Positions 41,639 through 52,360 of a DNA stretch of 64,000 nucleotides are shown here, in pieces (within the stretch, counting starts at the first letter, position 1; each line of letters opens with the position of its first letter). Origin of the DNA: Symsagittifera roscoffensis (taxonomy: Eukaryota; Xenacoelomorpha; Acoela; Convolutidae); contig NC_087071.1 in NCBI RefSeq assembly GCF_963678635.1, positions 36,478,438 through 36,542,437 on the forward strand, written 5' to 3'. The notes below the pieces were generated by a model, which ran no database searches, was not told the origin of the DNA, and worked only from the letters and a program-made list of their open reading frames with translations. Position numbers and translations under genes: made by a program.

Positions 41639-42156
41639 AAGGCACTCAAAAATTGAGTGCCAAAGGAATTAAACGGAGTGCACAGAGAGAACTGGTCCAC
41701 CAAACCTTCAGGGACACATTATTCACTGGAAAAACAATGAGAGTATACAACTATAATATAGTTTCGAAAGGTCACACCAATATGACAGTGAAACAAAACA
41801 AAATTGCATTATCACCATTCGACTCAAAACGTTTTCTACTTTTCGACGGAATTTCGACAGTGCCCTTTGGCCATAAAGCCGCTGAAGAAAATGCTTTTCT
41901 AGAAGACATTTACATGGACACCGAGTGGGCCAACTCATACAATGAAACTGATAACAGTTCTCCCGATTTTACACTCCCGGATTGGGGATTTTTACAGCGG
42001 CCCTACTCAGAAGCAGAGCTGCAAGAAGAAGAAGAAGCTTCTAGTAGCCGAGTCCGTGAACGTCCCCCTATAAAAAACCCATTTATTTTATCTGAAGCTT
42101 CAGAAGAACGACCATCTAAAAAACACCGCAAAGAAAACCAAAACAATAAACATTAA

Positions 42157-42535
42157 AGTCTGAAACATATATTTTCAGATGATTTTTACTCTTCGTCCTT
42201 TTTATACTTCGACTTGTATATGTTTTGGTTTTTACCAATTTACAACTAATAAAATACTCGTATTGAGCTCAATCACTGTTTTAACATAAATAGCTTCAGG
42301 CAAATAAACTAGTAGACACAAACCAAGTGTTAATTCAAACAAATGTGTGAAATCCTTAGGCTTGTTTTGAATAATAAACTTTAATAGCATGACAAATCTT
42401 TGACGAAAAGAAAGAAAGCCAGGAAATGATATCCACATGAAACTAGGACGAAAAAAGAAAAGTTCAGGAATTAGGACGATTAATTTTAATTATCGCGGGA
42501 AAAGGGACCGCTTTCAAAGGAATTAGAAGGAATTA
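42157..42535. other. Sub-terminal noncoding DNA
   Basis: Between the PolB stop and the right terminal repeat. It would contain the polymerase mRNA 3' end. No gene is supported; the minus-strand frame 42438-42232 is unrecognised. Confidence 0.5.
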
Positions 42536-42743
42536 TTGTATCGCGTCCCGGTTGTTGAGCTCAGCTTAACAAGATCCTAAGGAGGGGGTCTTTTACTTTA
42601 GGGGTGGGAACTTGCGATCATTTACAAAATCCTAGGATAGGGGTCCTCCAAAAAATTAAGGACCCCTTTCCTAGGATTTTGCTTTACGTGAGGACCCCCC
42701 CCTTAGGAAGGACCCCCCCTTAGGATCCGGGACACGATACAAT
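42536..42743 (-). repeat. Right terminal inverted repeat of the Polinton
   Basis: Runs from TTGTATCGCGTCCCGG to CCGGGACACGATACAA and pairs with 24715-24915. It retains the outer GATACAA word that is absent at the left end, so here the 208-bp repeat is visibly bounded by its own 16-bp inverted ends. It has an internal hairpin at 42625-42681 made of CAAAATCCTAGGATAGGGGT and its mirror. Confidence 0.9.
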
Positions 42744-42749
42744 ACTACT

Positions 42750-42990
42750 GAGGGCATTCATGATGAACATGGAGTAGCCTATACCTTCGAAGAGGGGACA
42801 GATCTTTCACAGTGCCACGGGAACTGCAATCAGCAAATACAATAAGAACCCATCAGAATCTATCATTCCAGTCAAACTGAGAAAAATTATGTTACAATTT
42901 AGCTCTCAGATTTAATTCAGAGATATCACATCCTATAAACAAACAAAAGTTCGCTTTTCTATCCTGAAATCTACAGGTTATTGGAGCAGT
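42750..42990. repeat. 241-bp direct repeat, right flank of the Polinton
   Basis: Identical by eye to 24474-24714. Bases 42750-42823 repeat the 5' part of the SLC6-like exon, which is cut off here by the element side. Host DNA then continues with AATAACC. Confidence 0.95.
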
Positions 42991-43905
42991 AATAACCTTT
43001 ACAAAATTAAATGGAAAAATTGATATGAAGTTTTTCTAAAATTATCTCCCACACGTCACATAAAGTACAAAAGGATAGATTACGGCAAATCAACTTCATT
43101 GAATCATTTTGGAACATTTTCCAATACGGATCAAATCTCGCTTTTGCGTTAATAGCGCGAATTATATCGCGCGTTAATTGTTCCAAATTGGCCAAAATGG
43201 AAATCTTTAAACTCCCATAACCTTACGAAAACTGATCACAGGTAAAATATCTTTACTAATTTAAGTTTAGGACAATAATAGCTTCCGAACGATCTTTTAA
43301 AAATGCCGTCAAAAAAGGGCTAGTCAAAAGGTCAAAAATTGTCTGAAGAAAAAAAACCCACACTGAGCACAAATATTCCGGTACTTTCCTTACAAAAGTA
43401 AGAACAATGATGTTAAAAACGAACGCAGTTGTTATTGCTTTTCAAAATCATTATCTAGTATTCCTTGAGAACGCATTCTAAATTGTTTCTAGCGTTCTAA
43501 CCCTGAAAATTGGACATTTTTGATGACTAGACTTTTTTGAGTTTTTTTATAAAGTATTTCTACGGTCATTTCTATCAGCAGGGAAAAAAAAACAGGCATC
43601 AATCTCCATTTTCTTGCAAATTGAGCTCGCAGAGTTCATATCATTTCAACTTTTTATATTTTTCATGGCCAAAAACAATCGTTTAATTTTTTGTTTGTAG
43701 AAAAAAACGAAGCGTGCCCGTCGGTTTCAAGTATTTTTGTCATCTTCCAATTTGCTTCCGTCAGATGGTAGAGAAAAAACTCTATTGTTTTCTTCATTAT
43801 TCTCGACCTTGATCGCTATGATGACAATCTGGTGGACAGATTTTATCTTTTGGCAATAAAAGTTGAATGTTGAAAATGAATTAGCAAAAATTAGCAAATG
43901 AATTG
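42991..43905. other. No gene recognised; short homology to left flank
   Basis: About 140 bp at 43280-43420 resemble 23745-23885 (shared AATTTGTCTGAAGAAAAAAA/ATTGTCTGAAGAAAAAAAAC, GAGCACAAACATTCCG/GAGCACAAATATTCCG), so a diverged dispersed repeat lies on both sides of the Polinton. The minus-strand frame 43195-43007 has no known domain. Confidence 0.5.
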
Positions 43906-45115
43906 AAGTTTTTCCTAATATCGTTACGGTATTGCAATATGTGGAAAAAGTAAGAAATTTTTTGAATATACTTGGCTCAATAGAAAATGAAAAAAACTTT
44001 GCGAAGTTTAAAAAAAAATAATGTTCAAATAGATAAACATTAATTGGAATACTTAACTTGCATCGAATCAACGTATTACATTGGAGAAGGACATCGAAAG
44101 CGTATGTAATTGAAGTTTTTTGGTAGTGGGTAGTTGACTCGTTTTTCCTTGCATCTAGTCAGTTGTTTCTGTTTAATCTGTCAACATATCTTTAGGAGAG
44201 TGTAATGAAAATTGAACAGTTCTAATTTTGCAAATTAAGGGCCAAGAATGAATCGCCCAACTCAACATATAATTTTTAGAAAACCTGTCTAAAAAAAACA
44301 AGCAAACACATGGCTCATTTTCTTCAAAAGAGTTACCATGGTTAAAAAAAATTAGTACTTTCAAGTGTTTGCAAGTTTTTCCTCATATCGTTACGGTATT
44401 GCAATATGTGGAAAAAGTAAGAAATTTTTTAATATACTTGGCTCAAATAATGTTCAAAAAAATAAAACATTAATTGGATTACTCAACTTGCATCGAATAA
44501 ACGTATTACTTTGGAGAAATTCATTGAAAGCGTATGTAGTTGAAGTTGTTTGGTAGTGGGTTGTTGACTCTTTTTTCCTCGCATCTATTCAGTTGTTTCT
44601 GTTTGATCTGTCAGCATATCTTTAGGAGAGTGCAATGAAAATTGAACAGTTCTAATTTGGCAAAATAAGGGTCAAGAATGAATTACCCAACTCAACACAT
44701 AAGTTTTAGAAAACTTGTCTAAAAAACAAGCAAATACATGTCTCATTTTCTTCGAAAAAGTTACCATGGTAAAATAAATATTACTATAAAGCGTTTGCAA
44801 GTTTTTCCTCATGTCGTTAGGGTATTGCAAAATGTCGAAAAGAAAAGAATTTTTTTTTATTATACTTGGCTCAATAGAAAATGAAAAAAACTTTGCAAAA
44901 TTAGAAAAAAAGTGTTCAAAGAAATAAAACATTATTTGGAATACTTAACTTGCATTGAATCAACGAATTACATTGGAGAAGGAAATTGAAAGCGTTTGTA
45001 GCTGAAGTTTCTTGGTAGTGGGTAGATGACTCTTTTTTCCTCGCATGTAGTCAGTTAATTCTGTTTAATCGATCAACATTTAAGAGAGTGCAATGATCAA
45101 TGAACAATGCTAATT
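43906..45115. repeat. Satellite-like tandem repeat, about 430-460 bp, three copies
   Basis: Copies start near 43906, 44369 and 44800 with GAAGTTTTTCCTAATATCGT-type words, each later containing GGTAGTGGGTAG, TTTAGGAGAGTG and (first two) GTTACCATGG. The third copy is partial. Frames in them on the minus strand (44071-43727, 44364-44173, 44932-44672) repeat along with the DNA and show no domain. A GTAGTGGGTAGATG word also occurs at 23652. Confidence 0.8.
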
Positions 45116-45714
45116 TTGCAAAGTAACGTTGGATCCAAAATTTTTTTTTAGCATAGCAAGTGAGTGTTTTTTTTTCAATTTTGAAAGGTACACATATGAA
45201 AAAACGAATCTTTTGAAAAACGTTTTCAGACTCAAGTTGATGTTGGTAAGTGCTTTCGCTGTAAAGAAAAATTCGAAAAGCAATAGTAAATTTACTAGGT
45301 AAATTAGTCTATTTTTTGTTAACACAAAATATCAGTTTTAGCATAAGCTTTGCATTAAAATCTTAAAAATTTCTAAATCAAGCTTGTAAACAAAAATTGT
45401 TACTTTTTCAGAGTTTTCGCCATTTTTGGAATTCAAAGTTTCAAAAATTAGTCATAAAAATATGTCTTAATTAATGTACCTCAACGTGAGTTTCCATAAC
45501 AGTATAAGTAGATCTTCAGTCTGAAATGTGCAGAATTTAAGGAACCCGAGAGTTTCCACGTAATTGTCGCCTTGTTGCATCATCAAAATAATGTCGAGTT
45601 TGATGAAAATAGAAAACTTCGAAATTTTTCAAAATGTCAGGGTCTGTTGTAATAAATTAGTGAAATTTTTTGCAATAAAGCAACAAAAATTTTAACTACT
45701 GGTGATCAAAGAAC

Positions 45715-46101
45715 TCACAAATTTCGAGAATGTAAGAGTGGTGATCCGTTTGAATGAAAAACACTTGGGATAGGGAAATAGAACATGGGATAGGGACCAA
45801 TAGGCCTAATAACATCTATTTTAGTGATGCTGGCATATTTTTCTCCCGAGCGAAAAGATTGCTCACCCATAATTACAAAGTAGTGTATTTGTCCGAACTT
45901 CTTTTCCGAATTGACATAGTAACAGATATAACTATTCGGAATATTCGGATTCCTTGCGCAGGAAGTTGAAACATAGAATTTACTGTCAATTTTGGAGCGA
46001 GATATAAAAATTCCGTCTGGAAAATGACGTCTGCCACGAGCAACAAGCTCTGTTTTTATCATGTAATTGGTGTAGTTATCGCCTGCTCTATGATTGTCCA
46101 A
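45715..46101 (-). pseudogene. Transposase C-terminal segment, unit 1 (128 aa)
   Basis: Begins DNHRAGDNYTNYM and includes RRHFPDGIFISRSKIDSKFY and YICYYVNSEKKFGQIHYFVI. The second part is the beta-rich C-terminal region often seen at the end of invertebrate DYMHC-type transposase proteins. It lies downstream of 46959-46471 in the same gene sense, separated by stops. The same frame recurs at 47624-47238 and 49149-48763 with few changes, so purifying selection or very recent amplification has preserved it. Confidence 0.55.
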
Positions 46102-46470
46102 AGATAACCAATCAGATTAAAACTTTGAAAGCGGGTCTTCTTCAAAATTGTACAGCAAAAGGTATCTCTGTTAAATATAACGCCGACATATAAAGTGACA
46201 ATAAGAGTGAGTTCCCGTAAAAAACGAATGGACAATAACTATTTCCACATTTTGGTCTTCGCACAGTTGTTTTATGTGCTTTCCAAAAACCTAACGTTTT
46301 TCCGCCATCGAGATGGCGTTTGGCTCACTGCTTTCCAGCAACAATCTAACACCAAACACTAGACTCAAATAATGATCATATGGTTTTTTGCGTAGAAACT
46401 CGCCCATAAACGCTACCCCAATAAAAAAAGTAATTAGAAAATTCAGTGGCCTTAAAATGAGCTAGATTAT

Positions 46471-46959
46471 TCAGATCACGATTTTTCTTGAGTGAGAGAT
46501 CAGTTCAAAGGGTGTGTTCATTCGTTTAATTAAACTGTTGAATTGTTTTTTTTTCTGATCACTACTCAGTTTCGTAAATTGAAAGTTTAGCAAGTTTTTG
46601 TAAACACTCAGAAGCACACAATGCATGTAGTCAATTCCTGCCGCCAGTGGTAAGCCAGGAACAATTTTAGCAAATTTACTCCTTCGTTTCACTCCTACAA
46701 CATTGAACATATGCTTACCACCATTCAGTGCCGCGGCAATTTCGACATAACGGTCGTTCAGTTCTAGTGTACGATATTCAAAGTCTTGTTCGAAAGGGTA
46801 ATAACTATGCGACTTTCCGATTGTCTTGCCAACTGCTGTACAAAGATTGCAGTTGTTTTCGTAAAAATTTGTTTTCGTAAAAATCTTAAAAATTTCTAAA
46901 TCAAGCTTGTAAACAAAAATTGTTACTTTTTCAGAGTTTTCGCCGTTTTTGGAATTCAA
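46471..46959 (-). pseudogene. Transposase core segment, unit 1 (162 aa)
   Basis: Contains ENNCNLCTAVGKTIGKSHSYYPF (in register with the GC-x2-C...G...YP box of these transposases), then VVGVKRRSKFAKIVPGLPL and IDYMHCVLLSVYKNLL. The last is the hallmark DYMHCVLLG block of Transposase_21-like proteins widespread in invertebrates and related to EnSpm/CACTA. The Asp of DYMHC is a candidate catalytic residue of the RNase-H-like fold. Coding continues a short way past the stop. The N-terminus of this frame is an amplification junction and not the native start. Confidence 0.65.
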
Positions 46960-47237
46960 AGTTTCAAAAATTAGTCATAAAAATATGTCTTAATTAATGT
47001 ACCTCAACGTGAGTTTCCATAACAGTATAAGTAGATCTTCAGTCTGCAATGTGTAGAATTTAAGGAACCCGAGAGTTTCCATGTAATTGTCGCCTTGTTG
47101 CATCATCAAAATAATATCGAGTTTGAAGAAAATAGAAAACTTAGAAATTTTGCAAAATATCAGGATCTGTTGTAATAAATTAGTGAAACTTTTTGCAATA
47201 AAGGAACGAAAATTTTAACTACTGGTGATCAAAGAAC

Positions 47238-47624
47238 TCACAAATTTCGAGAATGTAAGAGTGGTGATCCGTTTGTATGAAAAACACTTGGGATAGGGAA
47301 ATAGAACATGGGATAGGGACCAATAGGCTTAATAACATCTATTTTAGTGATGCTGGCATATTTTTCTCCCGAGCGAAAAGATTGCTCACCCATAATTACA
47401 AAGTAATGTATTTGTCCAAACTTCTTTTCCGAATTGACATAGTAACAGATATAACTATTCGGAATGTTCGGATTCCTTGCGCAGGAAGTTGAAACATAGA
47501 ATTTACTGTCAATTTTGGAGCGAGATATAAAAATTCCGTCTGGAAAATGACGTCTGCCACGAGCAACAAGCTCTGTTTTTATCATGTAATTGGTGTAGTT
47601 ATCGTCTGCTCTATGATTGTCCAA
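47238..47624 (-). pseudogene. Transposase C-terminal segment, unit 2
   Basis: Near-identical to 46101-45715 (for example DNHRADDNYTNYM in place of DNHRAGDNYTNYM). The preserved 128-residue frame has no independent start signal. It is part of the second 1.52-kb unit. Confidence 0.55.
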
Positions 47625-48055
47625 ACATAACCAATCAGATTAAAAATTTGAAAGCGGGTCTTCTTCAATATTGTACAGCAAAAGCAATCTCTGTTAAATA
47701 TAACGCCGACATATAAAGTGACAATAAGAGTGAGTTCCCGTAAAAAACGAATGGACAATAACTATTTCTACATTTTGGTCTTTGCACAGTTGTTTTATGT
47801 GCTTTCCAAAAACCTAACGTTTTTCCGCCATCGAGATGGCGTTTGGCTCACTGCTTTCCAGCAACAATCTAACGCCAAACACTAGACTCAAATAATGGTC
47901 ATATGGTTTTTTGCGTAGAAACTCGCCCATAAACGCTACCCCAGTAAAAAAAAAAGTAATTAGAAAATTCAGTGGCCTTAAAATGAGCTAGATTATTCAG
48001 ATCACGATTTTTCTTGAGTGAGAGATCAGTTCAAAGGGTGTGTTCATTCGTTTAA

Positions 48056-48484
48056 TTAAACTGTTGAATTATTTTTTTTCTGATCACTACTCAGTTTCGT
48101 AAATTGAAACATTAGCAAGTTTTTGTAAACACTCAGAAGCACACAATGCATGTAGTCAATTCCTGCCGCCAGTGGTAAGCCAGGAACAGTTTTAGCAAAT
48201 TTACTCCTTCGTTTTACTCCTACAACATTGAACATATGCTTACCACCATTCAGTGCCGCGGCAATTTCGACATAACGGTCGTTCAGTTCTAGTGTACGAT
48301 ATTCAAACTCTTGTTCGAAAGGGTAATAACTATGCGACTTTCCGATTGTCTTGCCAACTGCTGTACAAAGTATGCAGTTGTTTTCGTAAAAATTTGTTTT
48401 CGTAAAAATCTTAAAAATTTCTAAATTAAGCTTGTAAATAAAAATTGTTACTTTTTCAGAGTTTTCGCCGTTTTTGGAATTCAA
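48056..48484 (-). pseudogene. Transposase core segment, unit 2 (142 aa)
   Basis: The same content as 46959-46471, including VGVKRRSKFAKTVPGLPLAA and DYMHCVLLSVYKNLL, but a run-length change after KLSSDQKK shifts the frame and ends the ORF about 20 residues earlier. Confidence 0.6.
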
Positions 48485-48762
48485 AGTTTCAAAAATTAAT
48501 CATAAAAATATGTCTTAATTAATGTATCTCAACGTGAGTTTCCATAACAGTATAAGTAGATCTTCAGTCTGAAATGTGCAGAATTTAAGGAACCCGAGAG
48601 TTTCCACGTAATTGTCGCCTTGTTGCATCATCAAAATAATGTCGAGTTTGATGAAAATAGAAAACTTCGAAATTTTTCAAAATGTCAGGGTCTGTTGTAA
48701 TAAATTAGTGAAACTTTTTGCAATAAAGGAACGACAATTTTAACTACTGGTGATCAAAGAAC

Positions 48763-49149
48763 TCACAAATTTCGAGAATGTAAGAGTGGTGATCCGTTTG
48801 TATGAAAAACACTTGGGATAGGGAAATAGAACATGGGATAGGGACCAATATGCTTAATAACATCTATTTTAGTGATGCTGGCATACTTTTTTCCCGAGCG
48901 AAAAGATTGCTCAGCCGTAATTAAAAAGTAATGTATTTGTCCAAACTTCTTTTCCGAATTGACATAGTAACAGATATAACTATTCGGAATGTTCGGATTC
49001 CTTGCGCAGGAAGTTGAAACATAGAATTTACTGTCAATTTTGGAGCGAGATATAAAAATTCCGTCTGGAAAATGACGTCTGCCACGAGTAACAAGCTCTG
49101 TTTCTATCATGTAATTGGTGTAGTTATCGTCTGCTCTATGATTGTTCAA
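48763..49149 (-). pseudogene. Transposase C-terminal segment, unit 3
   Basis: Third copy of the 128-residue frame, the most diverged of the three (YMIETELVTRG, KFGQIHYFLITAE). It confirms that unit 3 is the oldest or least homogenised copy. Confidence 0.55.
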
Positions 49150-49698
49150 AGATAACCAATCAGATCAAAACTTTGAAAGCGGTTCTTCTTCAATATCGTA
49201 CAGCAAAAGCAATCTCTGTTAAATATAACGCCGACATATAAGTTGACAATAAGAGTGAGTTCCCGTAAAAAATGAATGGACAATAAGTATTTCCACATTT
49301 TGGTCTTCGCACAGTTATTTTATGTGCTTTCCAAAAACCTAAAATTTTTCCGCCATCGAGATGGCGTTTGGCTCACTGCTTTCAAGCAACAATCTAACAC
49401 CAAACACTAGACTCAAATAATGGTCATATAGTTTTTGGGTAAAAACTCGCCCATAAACGCTACCCTAATTTAAAAAAAGTAATCAGAAAATTCAGTGGCC
49501 TTAAAATGAGCTAGATCATTCAGATCACGATTTTTTCTTGAGTGAGAGATCAGTTCAAAGGGTGTGTTCATTCGTTTAATTAAACTGTTGAATTATTTTT
49601 TTTCTGATCACTACTCAGTTTCGTAAATTGAAAGTTTAGCAAGTTTTTGTAAACACTCAGAAGCACACAATGCATGTAGTCAATCCTGCCGCTAGTGG

Positions 49699-50067
49699 TC
49701 AGCCAGGAACAATTTTAGCAAATTTACTCTTTCGTTTCACTCCTACAACATTGAACATATGCTTACCACCATTCAGTGCCGCGGCAATTTCGACATAACG
49801 GTCGTTCAGTTCTAGTGTACAATATTCAGACTCTTGTTCGAAAGGGTAATAACTATGCGACTTTCCGATTGTCTTGCCAACTGCTGTACAAAGATTGCAG
49901 TTGTTTTCGTACATGCTCAAAACATTTGCTTTTGCAGGAATATCTGCCACAATTGTCACGCATCTGAACTGCTTTTTATGATTTTCAATGACAAAAACTT
50001 GGTCTAAATCAGCTTTCAAATGATTGACAACTGTTCTCCAGGGTGGTTTTCGGTTCCCCCAAAACAA
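49699..50067 (-). pseudogene. Transposase central segment, unit 3 (122 aa)
   Basis: Reads FWGNRKPPWRTVVNHLKADL, then FRCVTIVADIPAKANVLSMY and the NNCNLCTAVGKTIGKSH box. This is the native order WxGxxKP...DxPAKA...C-x2-C of invertebrate Transposase_21-like proteins, so the boundary with upstream coding is intact here, unlike in units 1 and 2. The frame stops in front of the DYMHC region: a changed base run near 49690 breaks it. Confidence 0.65.
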
Positions 50068-50169
50068 TGAAGCAAGACAATTATTTTTTCTACTGACGTA
50101 ATTTAGGCGGAAGATGGGCTATTGCAAGCCAAACAGGCCATAGTTCATTTTCAGTACTAGAATCGGAAA

Positions 50170-51167
50170 CCCATCTAACCCATCTGTGGATAAAACAAGA
50201 TTTTTTTGTTATCAGTGGTTGAACTAAACCAATCGGTGGAACTTCATTCAAGGAAAAATCTAAGTGCTAAAATTTAGAGTGGCGCTGACTCGAGTACATA
50301 ACCATTGTTTGCCAATTTCTTCTATCAGTTTGAGCAATATCATAACCAAACGACATAACACAGAGGTAGCCTCCTGGTGTTTCGACAGCAATACGTGTAT
50401 TTATTTAAAAGCTTCTTTTCAAATCCTTAATAAAAGCGAATTTGGAAGGAAAACAATTTGGAAGGAAACAAGAGGGAAACACTTCTGTCGGAAAGGGTTG
50501 TTTCGCAAACAAAAAGCTTTCATAGCTAAGTTTGTGTTGTGAAGACCTACTTTCGAATACGGATTGATCCGTAAGGATACTGGTGTAAATGCTTCCGGGG
50601 ACTCCGACACAAAATCTTTAACCTCGGCAGTTGTCAAGGAGGAAAGCGAAAAACACGGCAAAGAAAAGTTGAGTTTGTCAGAAACTGGAAAGAAGTTCCA
50701 GAAAATTCATCGTTGGCATCAGCGCTTGTGTTTTTAATTTTGTCGCAAAAATTTTCTGTTTCAGCATCGCTTTTCTCTATTACTAAAGTAGTCTGAAGTA
50801 ATTGCAACTATTGCTGATTTTGTTTGATAAAAATCATAATCTCCATTGAAAGATCTCTCATGAGCTCTGATATCAGAGATTCGAATTGTAAGATCAAGCA
50901 GTCAGTAGTTGTCTGATTCATATATTTGACTTCATGGCAAATAGTGGTTTCTTCGCTGATTTTAGCTGGCTGCTCATGAGTGGATAAACAAGTGGCACAT
51001 CTGCACTCTTTTTCTTCAAAAAAGCCTTCGCTATATTTGATCAGAACTTCAGCCTCAGTTTTCACACTTTTTATAGTTTCAATTCGCAAAAAAAAATTTT
51101 GTAAACTTGTGAAATTGTACTTCGCGTTTGGTTCACAATAAGAGTTTATGAACCTTACTGGTCCCAA
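50170..51167 (-). pseudogene. Transposase upstream region, copy A
   Basis: Minus-strand frames 51167-50808 (with CRCATCLSTHEQPAKISEETT, a Cys-rich segment) and 50661-50419 (LTTAEVKDFVSESPEAFTPV) correspond to the better-preserved frames at 62841-62551 and 62294-61764. Just below, PLITINLVLS...DG is the start of the transposase domain. Around 50440-50480 a segment present in copies B and C is replaced by a short GGAAGGAAACAAGAGG-type sequence, so copy A has an extra lesion. Confidence 0.5.
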
Positions 51168-51179
51168 CAGAAGGTTTAA

Positions 51180-52360
51180 ATGTCGATTTGATGTTTTTTT
51201 ATGACAGAAAGCTTAGAAATGTCTTCATGAATTGGAGTAATAAAACCAATAGTTGATTTTTTGAATAGGTGGTTGGATGGGATTTTGCTTCGCCCGCAGT
51301 ATTCTAAATTGTATCCACTAAAAGAATCATGAAGAGTTTTAAATTGTCCCTCGAGAGCTTTATAAGCGTCGATGCAATTTTGATTTCACTTTGCCCATTT
51401 CTGGTTTTCTGCACATTTTTTTTCAATGTGACCAGTGACTGCAATTCTAATATCGGCAGAGCCTTTCTTGCTCCATACTCGACAGCTTGTTTCACTGCTT
51501 GACCATCACAATGGGAAAGTATTTTCCAATCTGGCTTAATTTTGGCAATGTTTCATCTATAAATGGATCGAATGAAAGTAACAGCCAACAATTTTTCGTC
51601 TTTTGAGGAACAAATTTCCAACCCTTGGAGACTTTTACAAAGCTTTCAGCAAGAAGCCCAACCAAAACTAAACTCTAAAAAGCATTTCAAAAAATAATCC
51701 GATAAGCAATTACTAAGAAATGGCTTAAGACAGCAAAACTTAGCTATTTCACAACACAACCCAAAAAATAACATCTTTTTTTCGTTTTGTTCAGATTTCA
51801 GATTCATCAATAGCATTGCTCAAAACCAACACAAACCGGAATCGTTCAGATGTTCAGCCATGAGTTATCACAATTAACAATGAATGGCATCATGATCTTT
51901 AAATTACTTCAAATTCTTGAGTTTGATTCTCTAAAACTGTTTCTTTGAATCCATCAGCAATTGACTCCTCACAAAAACAAAAACAAAACAAAAATTGAAA
52001 TTGATTTGAAAAATAGCACGACTGCTTGTGGCAGGGCAGAGAATTGTCTGTTCCGCCTGTCTTTTAAAATTTCTTTCAATTTGTTGATTTTTTAAATTCC
52101 CCGCTGGCAAAATTGAGAACAAATAGATTTCATCTTATCTCGAAACTACGTTTTTCTCATCTTGAAAGTAAGTGTTTGCAAGCAACAAGATGATTTAGTG
52201 GATGGTTCTCATGCTTGAGGGACCGAATGCTTGAAAAATTTCAACCAATCAAAATTGCTGAGCGTTCCTATTAACTAAATGCTTTTCTCACAAAATCAAA
52301 ATCAATATTAACAGAAAAGGAATTAAATCAGTAAAAAATAATCAAAAAACTTACAAATTC
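51180..52360 (-). pseudogene. 5' end region of the transposase copy A
   Basis: Similar throughout to 62.83-63.97 kb. Short minus-strand frames at 51495-51304 and 52122-51931 are decayed equivalents of 63077-62808 and 63870-63595. No domain is recognised and no start codon can be chosen with confidence. Confidence 0.4.

Larger units (their letters stand above)
37794..42156 (+). pseudogene. polB: Protein-primed family B DNA polymerase, three exons, one frameshift
   Basis: Replicates the element from protein-primed ends. Exon 1 (to 38614), exon 2 (38736-41309) and exon 3 (41639-42156) join in phase across GT-AG introns. Motifs in order: C2H2-like CRKCFHTC...HQELC; Exo I FDLES (about 39076); CWICENDF...DHCHYTNKFL...HNECN zinc/HNH-like insert (about 39358-39470); Exo II AHNLSNYD (39496-39519); Exo III YHDLYLTTD (about 39998); Pol A IDANNLYGG (about 40310); Pol B NSAFGKT (about 40810); Pol C YSDTDSF (about 41084). 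Exon 3 carries the NKIALSPFDSKRFLLFDGI tail. Reading must shift by one base near 39700 (apparent insertion). The frame is open from 37794, but no ATG occurs before about 37970, so the true 5' end is missing or on an upstream exon. Confidence 0.95.
24715..42749 (+). mobile_element. Polinton/Maverick (adintovirus-like) element, about 18 kb
   Basis: The terminal inverted repeats enclose the hallmark set: protein-primed PolB, retroviral-type integrase, FtsK/HerA-type packaging ATPase, adenovirus-type cysteine protease, double-jelly-roll major capsid protein and penton-like minor capsid protein, plus several conserved accessory ORFs. Length and gene set match complete Polintons. The morphogenesis genes lie on plus at 25.2-33.3 kb, PolB on plus at 37.8-42.2 kb, and an unusual module with minus-strand genes lies between. 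Frame breaks in PolB and the ATPase and a start-less protease suggest a defective copy. Confidence 0.97.
45358..49912 (-). repeat. Three tandem copies of a 1.52-kb transposase-containing unit
   Basis: The words AAAATCTTAAAAATTTCTAA at 45358, 46882 and 48404 mark unit starts 1524 and 1522 bases apart; the three units are highly similar. Each encodes, on minus, the same two transposase segments. The third unit changes at about 49912 into the upstream part of the same gene, showing that the middle and end of one transposase gene were amplified in tandem. Confidence 0.93.
45358..52130 (-). mobile_element. Degraded Transposase_21/CACTA-like element, copy A
   Basis: A minus-strand gene running from about 52.1 kb down to 45.7 kb, with its C-terminal two thirds triplicated. 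Terminal repeats were not identified. Copies B (57.58-58.58 kb) and C (61.6 kb to the window end) carry only the upstream part of the same gene. Confidence 0.6.
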
